Of a stretch of 64,000 nucleotides of DNA, positions 12,301 through 24,300 are shown piece by piece. The stretch's first letter is position 1; the number at the start of each line of letters is the position of its first letter. A program made the translations under genes and the position numbers. Location: positions 7,941,501-8,005,500 of the forward strand of contig NC_088310.1 in NCBI RefSeq assembly GCF_910592395.1, in the 5' to 3' direction. The stretch comes from Lineus longissimus (lineage: Eukaryota > Nemertea > Pilidiophora > Heteronemertea > Lineidae). A model generated the notes under the pieces. It was not told the origin of the DNA and did no database searches. It saw only the letters and a program-made list of their open reading frames with translations.

Positions 12301-15300
12301 GCACAGGCACTCGTCCTCTCCTTGAGAATATTCAAGCATTCCAAACAATCTTGGTTGACATCCTGATACGTCTGATGCTCGGCAACGTTCTGCTCATACT
12401 TATGCTGGAGACCTTTTGACTTGTCACACAACTGGGCATACTGCTTGGTCATGTTCGCGACCAAATCTTTCACGCGCGGGTCAGAGGTGGCTTGGATTAG
12501 CGCATGTGCTTTATCGGTCAGGGCGTCTGCTGTGTGGCGATGCGACAAGATGTCCTGATGCAGGACTTTGTGGTTCTGTAGCTGCGCCTTTTTCTCTGGG
12601 AGCGTGGCGTGGAGTTCGTCTGCCAGGGTCATCTTCCCTTCGGCCTCGTTCATCCACCTTGTGAACTGATCATAGCTGTCGTCATAGGAGGACCACTGGT
12701 GGATACAGGTGTCGAGTTTGTGTTGGGTGTCAGAGATCTGGTCGCAGAAACCATCCCACTGCTCCCTCAGTGTCCTGAAGAAGATAAGGTTTTGAATATT
12801 ATGAGTCAGGAATGATATCATTGACCTGAATGTAATTATCACGATATCCACACTTGCAGAATAGAAGCAAACCAAGAGTTGAAAAGCAGTCTGTGGCCTA
12901 ACGTGTTCCAACCTTGGTCAAAAGGTGCCGGTACTTGTTGAATTCTTTCATTACCTGAGTTCATGTCTGATCTGATCGCGGCCTACAGCAGCAGTGTTGG
13001 GGTAGAGTCGTTCGCCCGATTCTACCGTCTGATGAATACGCGAGATGCCGCCATCTTTTTCCATGGCGATGTCGTGGAGTTTCGTCTGACGCTCCTCGAT
13101 CACATGTTTGTCACCTGTCGTATCCATGCAGTCGCTCTGGCGATGCTGGAGATTGTTCAGCCAATCAGATGTCGTCTCGTAGTTCTCGACGTACGTCTGA
13201 TGTTCACCGACAAAGTCTTCCCATTTTGTGATCACATCCTGAAAGAACGAATCCCACATAATTCGCTAGACAATTTGTGGTATGGAGCATGCCGCTGGCC
13301 ATGGAAGTATAAGGGTTGGTTCCTTAAAACTACATAAGTCTAGCCAGGATGGCATATTGTCTTCATAGATCAATCTTGAACGTGAAAGTCACATTTCAAT
13401 TCTGATAACTATTGGGAACAATGAGTGGTGAAAATCATCATTTATTCGTTGAATGACTGTTATCATCAGTCAACAATCTTACCTTGACGTTGTTCTTGAG
13501 CGTCTGATATCGACTGTTGAGTTGACTGGCATATGTGGCCAAGCGAGATTCACTGCCCTTCAGATGGTTGGCCTTTTCGTTGAGGTCATCGAAGTCAGGC
13601 TGCTTGTCAAGGATTTCCTGCTGCAACGCCTATGAGAAAAATATTACTGTTAATAAATTAGTCAGAGTTTGACCTTGGCTTGCCCTACTTGAAGCTGACA
13701 CCACCGCTCTAAGAATAGCACCCATATGTTTAAGGCATTTCCCCGTACTTCAGAGTCGGTCAAGAGATTACTTTTTACTGTCATGATGTCACATGATGAC
13801 ATCACGCCATACCTTGAATTTCTCGACCTGGTCCATCTTCTCGGGCAACGTTGACATGAGCTCATGATCGCGAATCTGCGCCTCAAGATCACGGATCCAG
13901 TGATTCAAATTGTCGTAAGTATCGTCATAATCTTGTAGAGAGTTCAAAGTCCTTTCCAAAGTGTCTTGGGCGTCGGACGACTTCTCTTTAAACTGACTGC
14001 AGTCAGCTTCCAACATCTCCAACTCTTTGCGGATGACCACCTGGCCGTCTGAAGCAGTTTGCGGAATAGTCTTGCCTCCTTCCTCCTTGGCGACCTTAAT
14101 CTTGGCCTCGCCTTCTTGGAGGGAAGTCACAAGATCCTGTACTCTGTCGAGCCTGGTCTGTAAGGTATGCTTGTCGGTTGCGCTATCCGTGCAAGTGTCC
14201 AGCCTGTCGGATATCGCATGAAGCCAATCACGGGCCTGGTGGTAGCTGTCCTGGTAACCCTGGTGCTGGGCGACATACTTCTCACAAAGTTTAACGTTAT
14301 CCTATAAAACAGAGAAAACCATCAGCAACGATCATGAGGATTCCAGCTGGTAGTGGCAGGAAGTTTGAGCCTGGGAACACCCCAACAGGTAGTAGACAAG
14401 TTGAAAGCTCCTTTCAAAGTCGGTTTTGGTCTGCTCTAAAGATATGGATTGTATCCTCCCAGTTTCTTTAACGCAACTGCAGACTTCTTTCAACTCCTTG
14501 TAGCGTCATGAACCTCTATGTTGTGACCAACTAAGCCGCATGTTCAGACATATTGATGTCAACAACACCTTAAAAGTCAGCCCACTTCCTGAGGCCATTG
14601 TCTTAGGATGAACTTTCTGATGCTAATCATACATGTATTTCTTTGGTGCGACAAAATTACCAGTGACATGATCGAAAACCATGAAGATAAACCACTTCGG
14701 ACCCAAGACTGGACCTACCTTGCCCGTGTCACAGAGCTTGTTATATCTAGCTTTGACCTGTTCCATCCTGTGGGCGACATTAGGCATGGCGAGTGTCTCT
14801 GCCTTGTCCGAGACGCTGTCTATGATTGTCTCATGGGACAGAATGTCTTGGTATTGATTCTGAAATGTACTAGGGGGTTAATGCAAGGATACAGACAATT
14901 CGGCTTTTGACAGTATAAAGACTGCTGGAGCCAACGGTATTCAGTGATAACTTGATGGAAATTGTGTCGTGTTTCTTAACATGCTACTGCGATGGATACA
15001 GACCAGGTTTATCTCTGGCCGGCATGAAATAAGTTTTTAGACGCATACTGTAGTGAAAGTGGCGCCACCTATTATGATGCCAATACTGCATGTAGACTGT
15101 TATAACAACTGTTCCGACAGGCTTTAGGAGCACAACAAGAAGATGATGATAACAATATCTAATTAACTAAATTTAATGATCAATAAATCAGCACTGCAGG
15201 ATGAGGTGGCTCCTTCTACTGCTCTCAAATGAACCTCCTTTCACCTGACGTCAACTTTGTTCCAAGTCTTTGCGTAACTTAGATTTGCTAATTTGTCACA

Positions 15301-18300
15301 TTTCAAATGCTGTGTATTTTGATGTACATGTATGAGGCAGTGTGATACTGGAATGTTTCTTGGATATGAATAAGGACAGTGACCGATATATACATGTAAC
15401 TGATGGGAGAAAATTTACACGGAAATTAAAATTAAGACTTCTATAGGGATTTGGATCAGGAAAACAGTAGTGTTTCAATGTGAAAAATCACGAAAAAATT
15501 ATTGAAATTGCTGTGAAGGTTTTTGAAGTGTATGCAGAGACATCACATGTGTTAATAACATAAAGGGGTTAAGTTTTCATGCAAAAAAAAGTTTTTGGTT
15601 ACATGCAACTGAAAAAAAAAGAAAAATTTGAGTCTAAATTCAGTGTGTCTGAATTCAGTGACTCGGCGTCACAAGCAGACGACTTCAGTAAAATTGAAAC
15701 AACACCCGAACGTGTGAGGTAAAACCAAAATCAAAAGTTAGGATGTGTTGGTGCAAGGAATGTGACGTGCTTAGGACATGGATTATAAGACACAGGAACA
15801 AGGTCAAAGGTCAAGGGTCAAGGTCAGGAGAACAACAGAAAGGTCAAATACCCTGTAATGTTGAAGCATTGACTTCTTTTCCGGTAGCGTGTCCTTGGCC
15901 TCTACCAAGGTCAACTGATCGCGCTCCATGTCGTCGAGCCATTTAGCGAGCATGTCAAAGCTGTCGTCGTATGACGTCCATTGCATCAACTGCGTCTCGA
16001 TATCGCGTTGGGTCTCGTTCAGGTCGTCAGCAAATGTTTCCCAGGTGTCGCGTAGGTTACGGAGCTCCTGACGGATGATTTCGCGACCGTCTGCTGCGGT
16101 GGTTGGGTAGAGCTTTTCGCCACCTTCGATCGTACTGTTGAACTTGGCCATGCCGACTTCCTTATTATGGACCATGTCCTGAAAAGGGAAAGTTGGATTA
16201 GAGTTCACATCGACCTTTTCAAAGAAGTTTGAACCTCCAGTACAGCTTCCTGGGTCACCAAAGCCCACCAAAGCTAGTGCACTGGAGCACCTCGAGATGA
16301 CTTCACATGACATCATTTTCCCCAAATGCACATTATACCGAAGGAAGTTTTAACTATGAGATAAGTGGATATTCTCTTTGATAATGAGTAGACAATGTAC
16401 ATCTACCAAGACCAAATGGAAACATTTCATTACCTTGACGGCATCAAGTTTTGCCTGTATGGCCTCGCGGTCGCCCGTCGGGTCCTTGCAAGTGTTCAGA
16501 CGATCCTTAGCCGTCTTCAACCAATCGGAACAGGCTCGATAATTCTCGGCATAATTCTCATGATCCTCGCAATTCTGCTCGAACTTCTCGACGAAATCTG
16601 TGACATTTCCTGCGAGGTTGCCATATCTTGTGTTCAGTTGGTTAGCGTAGGTCGACACCCTTTGATCGTGAGTGGTATCGGTGATTTCCTTAGCCTGTTG
16701 CATGATGTCAGCTACCTCTGATTTATGGATTTGAACATCTTGGCCGAGTTTCTGTAAAGAGACAAAGATTGTGATTACAAATCTTTTATTTGCTTTTAAA
16801 GCAATCTATGAACTGGTTCCATCTTATATTTCCGAGCTCATTGTCACGCAGTCTCACTCCTTTGACCTGCTATCGCGGGGGTGTGTCAGGCTGCAGGTGA
16901 GTCCAAAGCCGGTTGTACCATCATACGGTGACCAGGCTTTCTCTCTCGCGGCTCCACAGCTCTGGAATGCTCTACCCGAACGACTGAGATTGTGCGACAA
17001 CCTTAGCTCATTCAGTCCTTCTGAAAACCCACCTCCTTCGGGAGGCCTTTGGATGAGTTGGGGTTTCCATTGTAAAGCGCATTGAGCGGACAATTATCTG
17101 GATACTGCGCTATATAAGCATCATTTATATATATATATAAATCTTACCTGTGGTTTGATGACCAATTTCAAACCGCTTTACGGAAGTCCTTTCGGTACAA
17201 AACATTCCTGATAAACAGGAGACAGACAATAGCTGGGGTGGACTTACCTTGAACTTCTCCAGTTGTTCTTGCTTGCTCTTAAGATCCGGTTTGAGGTTCG
17301 AATCAGAGCGGACCGTCATCTCGGTGTCCTTCAGCCACTGGGACAAGTCCTCATTCAACGCATCGTACTCCTTGAATTGGTCCATAGCACCTTCAAGCTC
17401 AGTCCTGGAAAGGCAAAAAATTGTGTTAACATTTATTTCTGAAGATAAGGCTGAGAGGCTCAGTCATTTTAACTTCTTCAGCATTTGATGGAATTTCTCA
17501 CTTACTGAACCACACAAACATGATCAAGTATGCCTGTAGGACCTAGGACCTTACCTTTGCAACCAAGTTATTAGACCAAAGCATGATCAGACCGGCCATA
17601 ATTGTCATTAACTCGATCGTGCAGTGACACACACAAGAAACACACAAACTTACTTTGTAGCTTTAAGACTGTCAACAAACTCCTTCCAGTTGTCTTGACA
17701 GGAGAGTGTTTGTTCGTTAATCAGAGCGGCCTTCTCTGGAGGAAGGACAGATTTGAGCAGACGCGCCTTCTCAGCAAGCAGCTCTGTCTTGCCTTCGCCA
17801 TCTCTGAGGTTGGCCAGCAGCTCCTGAGGATGAAGGAGAAAACAACATGATTTGAAGATCAATTTATAGTTTATGATACTATCTGCTTGCACAGGAAAAC
17901 AATTTCTATTCTGAAGTTTTAATTTCAAGGGAACTGGTGAACAAGGAATTGGTTTATGACAGCTTCTATCACAAAGAAACTTAAAATTCTACACAATATG
18001 ATGAGGGGTGTGTCTTCCCCTCAATAACTGACAGTTCAGTCACTGTCGCCCCCCCCCCCCCCCCCCCCACACACACAATGACAAAGATCTATTGAGAAGT
18101 CATGTCAACTAAATCCCAAGGTACAACACTATTGAGAAGTCATGTCAACTAAATCCCAAGGTACAACACTATTGAGAAGTCATGTAAACTAAATCCCAAG
18201 GTACAACACTATTGAGAAGTCATGTCAACTAAATCCCAAGGTACAACACTATTGAGAAGTCATGTCAACTAAATCCCAAGGTACAACACTATTGAGAAGT

Positions 18301-21300
18301 CATGTCAACTAAATCCCAAGGTACAACACTATTGAGAAGTCATGTCAACTAAATCCCAAGGTACAACACTTACATTAATGGTCGCCAGCTTCGCCTCAAT
18401 ACTGTATTTATCACCGGAGATGTCGCCGCACCACGCGACCTTCTCCGTCGCCGCGTTCAACCAGCGCTGTTGATCATGCTGCGCCTCCTGGTGCTGCTGC
18501 TCCAAAGCAGTCTCGAGCCCCTCGCCGACTTTCTCGGCGCGCTGCATGGTGTTGTCATATTTCTTGGCGAGCACGGTGCCATCCTTAGCGAGCGTTTGAG
18601 CCTCGGTGGCCATGTCGAATTCCGAGTTCAGGGAGGTCAGGTCGCCCTTGAGCTCGGCCAATCTGTCTTCGTCTTTTTTCAGTTTCTTGTGAATCTCCTA
18701 CAAATGAATGGAAAATAGTTAGGCTCGGTGATATCTTTTAGATTCCCAGTTTCACATTTTGAAAAAGTCCCCGCATGAATTGGCTACCATAGTCCCCGAA
18801 TGGCCTAGAAAGAGGCCGTTTTGATTACAATACGAAATCGCAATGCATAATGTACAGTGACGTCACAACATGGAAGTTAATACTGGCAGAGAGATAAAGC
18901 TTGGATATCATATCTGCTTTGGAGAATGAGCAATCGTGTCATATCCTCTTGCCTAACTTACTCGAGCTTTCGCAAGACGTGCCGCAATCTCCTCGGGTGT
19001 CCCAGAGAGGTCGTCACACTTAGCCAGCTCCTCTCTTGCCTTGGCAATCTGAACATTCAACTCGTCCATCTCGTCGGTAACGCTGTTACGCCGCTGCGTA
19101 TAATCCTCCACCTTGTCTTCAAGGGTCTCGGCAACGTCCTGGGCCCTGGCGAATTTCCCCTCGATTTCAACCAGTAGGGCTTTCAGAGGTTCTAATTCCT
19201 TGCCTCCACCGAGGGCTTCCAGTTCTGTGATCTTTGCTCGGAGTTCCTTAGCCTTTTCGGCATAGTAAGGCAATTCACCCTAAAATGAAAGGAGTTTCAA
19301 CTGAAGTTTGATGACCGGCATAGTAAGGCAATTCACCCTAAAATGAAAGGAGTTTCAACTGAAGTTTGATGACTGGCATAGTAAGGCAATTCACCCTAAA
19401 ATGAAAGGAGTTTCAACTGAAGTTTGATGACCGGCATAGTAAGGCAATTCACCCTAAAATGAAAGGAGTTTCAACTGAAGTTTGATGACCGGCATAGTAA
19501 GGCAATTCACCCTAAAATGAAAGGAGTTTCAACTGAAGTTTGATGACCGGCATAGTAAGGCAATTCACCCTAAAATGAAAGGAGTTTCAACAGAAGTATG
19601 ATGACCGGCATAGTAAGGCAATTCACCCTAAAATGAAAGGAGTTTCAACTGAAGTTTGATGACCGAGTGTTAAAGAGCTTTTATCCTCACGTTCAATCAT
19701 TCCGTAAAAGTGCCTTTTCTCGGACTCTTAAAATGTATCAAACTACTTCATCTTACGTTAAGTGTCAAAGACGACCTGACATAGAACAGATGGATTAAGA
19801 TGTAAACCGCATCAGATCAAAACTGCAGCGATACACATAACCTACCTTGTACTTGTCGACTTTCCCCTCCACATTTGCGACATCGTCAAACTTTGCCGCG
19901 CTGTCCTCGAGCCGGCCCATGGTGCCGTCGAGCCAGTTGGTCAACTCGTCCTCGGTGGCTTTGATCTGGTCCCAGTACGACATCTGGGAGTCGAGGTTGT
20001 TCTTGTTCTCTGCAATTTTCTGTACGGAGACAAGTATCGAGTCAAGGCGTGTATTGTTTATAGAGTTTGGCTTAGGATTGAATGAATTAGTAAACACAGA
20101 AGGATCAGGAGTGAATATTTATTTTTCTCGTTCTCATGTTTTGAACGAACCTGCACATGTACCCTGTCTGAAATGCTGAAGCCCCTTCCTCGATTGGGGC
20201 GACAGACGAGGCTCCCAGGACCACTTGTCTATCTTCCTTGTTCTTATGTTTTGAACTAACCCATCCTGCACGCTGATATGCTGAAGCCTCTTCCTCAAAT
20301 GTGTGACACACGAGGCCTACAGGGGTGAATGTCTATTTCCTCATTCTCATGTTTTGAACCAACCGGCACTCTACCCTGCTGTTTGAAATGCTGAAGCTGT
20401 CAAAAAACGATCTTAAGTTCCATCACTTCTTATGAAACAGGCTGAAAAAAGGTATCATTCACCCCTGATCCCAAAAACAAACAATTTCATGATGCATGTC
20501 TGATGATACCCTAACATGTGGTTAAAATTGACTAACAACTGGTATTAAGGAATCTTTATCTTCTGGAATGATGGGAGGGGAGCTTGCACGAGACTATACT
20601 TTAGAGAATAATGTCAAATACGGTCAAATGATTCTAAATATTATCCCTGTTAGTACAGTTTCAATCAATTGTTGCAACAAATTGTGAAGTCCCATCACCG
20701 AGTTCAGGAAGGAATCGTCAAATTTCTAACTACGAGACCATTACCAATATTTTAGGGCATATGAGTTTACAGATTTCGAGGAATTGTACATAAGGACAGA
20801 AAAAAGGTGTTATTGATATATCTGACTCAAAAAATATAGTTATTGTCTTAAAGTCAACATGATCCCTCTCATCCACTAAGAAAACTTAAAAGTCCCACTT
20901 TTTTGGTCAGTACGAATTTCCCACCAACACACCATCTCATGGAAAGATGGAATAACATAAGTTAGATCCGATTTCAGAACAATATGTTTTCCACCTAGAT
21001 ACTTATCAAGATTACCCTTTCTAAGCTTTTCTGTCAGGATGTTATATTTGTTTCAGTCAGAATCATTTTGTGTCGGAATTCGAGCATGCAGAAGTACTTA
21101 AGGTACTGACCTTAAAATGATGAGTAGAACACCTGAAAGGGTTAAAATCAATTAGTATACGCTACCTCCTGTGATGTCTGCCACTTGTCGTTGATCACGG
21201 CCAACCTCTCCTTCAGGGCTGTGCCGTCAAAGCCAGGGATATTCTTGCCTTCCTCAAGGAGTTGAGCAACCTTGGCATTCAACGCGTCCATCTCCTCTTG

Positions 21301-24300
21301 GCTGTTCACCATATCTAGTTCGGCGAGCTGAAAGGCAATTTTACGATAAATTTTACGAAAGTGGTATTTTGACAAAAAGTAGATTCTGCACCCAATCATA
21401 ACAGCAATCCTGAAATCGTTACTAATATTCGAAGAGACTTATTAAGGGCTTTTCAAAGAATGGTCACGTCAATTGGTTTGGAAAATTTGAAGGTTTAACA
21501 TAAATATGTTAGAGTGACTTATCAAACTCATTAAAAGCTTCCAAAAGAATGCTCAATATGTTTCAATGACCCAAACCTCGGATCTCCTTTTCACTTTTGA
21601 TGGCTGAGTCTATCATGTTGCAGTGAAATAAGTAAGGAGGTAACCACACCTGGCAATGTGATGTCATCATCCGTCCATACACCTGATATTGAAACGAACA
21701 CAGCAAGTTTTCATTCTAATTTCTACAATTTTTTTGTCGTCTCACCTTATGTTTCTCCAAGTTGTCCTTAGTGTGTCCCTCGGTGGGATGAGCGAGGTCA
21801 CCAGACATGACCGGTTCAATACCGTACAGGAGCTTGCTAAGCGATGCCTCTGCATCCATAACTTTTACCATCATCTGTTCAGCAGATTCTGCCTGCGCCT
21901 CTTTTTCAGTGACCTCCGTATCCAGACCTTCCCAGGCCTTCTCGACCTCAGCTAACATCGCCATGATCTCTGCTGCCTTCGCGGGGTCTGATTTTGCCAG
22001 CTGTTCCGCCAGCTCTTTCAGCTGTTGGTACTCGGGGGAGTGGGCCGAAATGTCCTTGCCAAGGTGCCGCAATTCCTTCTTGAGTGCCTGCACTCCTTCA
22101 GGACTTGTCTCAGCCAATCGAATCATTTCAGCTCTCTGGTCGGCATCCCCTAACCAACCCAGTAGTGCCTCCTTCTTTTCAAGGAACTCGGACATCAGTC
22201 CGTCGACCTGGTCCAAATGGGCCTCCTTCTGACTGAGGGAAGACATGACGTCATCGACCTAGAGAAAGAGAAATTAAGCCTCAGGATTTTGCGTCATCCA
22301 CTAAGAGTAAGAGATGTTAAGTCATAAGATTCTTCTTCATCAATGTTGTCAAAACGTTCATGATTCTTTGCTTTGTGTCAACATCAGACTTCACTGTTTC
22401 CACTCTGACGGGATCTTTCCCTCAGTCGAAACCAACCACAGCCATCCAAAAGCGATCATATTCAAGCTCTTCTCAGATGTGAACCTCAACCCTATGACGA
22501 GATAGCCCAGTGGTGTGACTTGTTCAGCAACAAATCCTCTGAGAAACCAAACAATAAGACATTCAATTCAAAAACGAAAAGGTACGCAAGGACAGACAGA
22601 GTTCCAGAGGATCTTCGCCTTACCTTTGTGAACATGATCTGCACCTCATCACCAAACTTGACCCCCTTCTGCGACCCGCCTCGCTCCTTAATCTTCAAGT
22701 GCGATTTCTCCATCATGTCGTCCAGCTCGGAACTCTTACCGTCCCATTGGCTGAGCTTGGCTTTGATCGCCTCGATCTCGGCGACAACCTTTGGCGCATC
22801 CGCTTTGTTGAAATCCGGCGACTTGATCTTTTCTTCAAGTTCCTTCATTCGGTCTTCCGCCTCTTTCCGCGTCGTGTAGTATTCGTCCCATTTCTCGCAC
22901 AGCTCCGACCGGCCAGCTAACGTGTCATCGATGTCGCCGTAGAATGACATCATGTGCGTTAGTTTCTCTTGGAGGACCTTGGCATCTTCAGGGGAAGCAT
23001 GTTTTATCAATTCTTTGATCTCGTCGGTTAACTGGTTGAAGTCAGGCTCATGATCATTGCATTCATCGATCATATCCTGCAACAGATAAACGTAAACTTG
23101 AGCTTCTCCTCGCAGCATTTTTTGTTCCAAACCAGTAAAATCAAGCTATGTCTATTCACATTCATGCGGCAATCATTCAACACTTTCTTCACAATTGATT
23201 GCAAATACTGCAAATGTTCCTCTGAGCTGTCCACCTCAGACCAGACGGAACTGTGCTGCAATTCTTTAGCCTAAGTGAGGGTATCAGGACACCTCTCTAT
23301 TAAGGACAGCACTTGTCAGTCATGAGCGTGTCCTTAATTGAGAGGTACTGTATCAGAAACTTACATGTAACCTGGCCTGGTTTTCCACAACCTCATCAGC
23401 GTAGATCTCCTTATTCGCAATGATCTTCTTGTGCATTTTGTTGGACCATTTGTCAAAGTCATCCATTTTGTCGTACATGGTTTTACGCTCGTCGATCAAC
23501 CCGTTCAACTTGTCGATCCTGTCGGCGACCTCTTTATTCAGGTCTTCCCAGAGATTTTTGCGAGTCTTTTGAGCATCCTCGATTTTTGGTAGACTTGCTG
23601 GATTGATCATTGGCTTGACCGTCTGGAAGCTCTGCACCATCGCGTTGTAGCGTGGAGTCTGACTGCGTAGCTCCTCCTGGAGGGCCTGTAGGGTATTATA
23701 AATGCCGACGTAAGAAATTTGATAACTGTGCACAGGATGTATAGATTGGGAGCATTGATTGATGTGACATCGCGTCTGCTTGAGATGTTCATTGAAATTT
23801 TGCATGTCGTCTGCTCAAGAAATGCATCTGCTCAAGCTTTTGAGTGCCACTCGATATGATTTCCAGCTTGGGAGTATCATAAGGTATGCTAGTGCTGGAA
23901 GGCATCCATTCAAGATTAGGAGCCAGGTTACGTATGACATTAGCCAACATTGTGAGCATGAGTTGTGCTAAAGATATGGAAGCCCATTTGCATGATGTCT
24001 GCCTAATACAAGTGCCACTTGGCATGACGTCTGCTCAAATGAGAATATGCATTCAAAACCTACCTTGCAGCTGGACAACTCTTGTTCAAGTGTAGGAATA
24101 TAAATACTGTCGTAGTTTGGCTCTTTCACAAGCGTCGCCTTCATTTTCTCGGCCATTTCGTCGAACGTCTTACAGTCTTTATCGTAGCCTTCCCATTGGC
24201 TGTAAGCCTTGTCGATCTTGAGCGTCCTGTCGTCTGATTGGACCATCAAGTTATTCCACTTGCGATTGAGTTTCTGTAGTTCCGCCTGGACGGTTGGTTG

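Larger units (their letters stand above)
169..18697 (-). repeat. Protein-level tandem array of A-B spectrin supermodules
   Basis: Exons 36-61 encode about eleven copies of a two-repeat unit of roughly 214-218 residues, plus the first half of a twelfth. The A type carries QLxxRYxxL, then EHxxY, then CxDxSGDKHxxQxRLDRxQ. The B type carries [23 protein letters not shown], then YDDSYDxLxxWIKDME, then TLxEKKxQLExxK. Most borders are phase-0 introns at A|B, B|A and about 50 residues into A; some have been lost, giving the longer exons 42, 45, 46, 47 and 56. This implies internal gene duplication of a two-repeat block. Confidence 0.88.

Noticed and set aside
18091-19666. Regularly spaced repeats that might suggest a CRISPR array
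   Set aside because: Units are directly adjacent with no unique spacers, and the DNA is animal; these are minisatellites.
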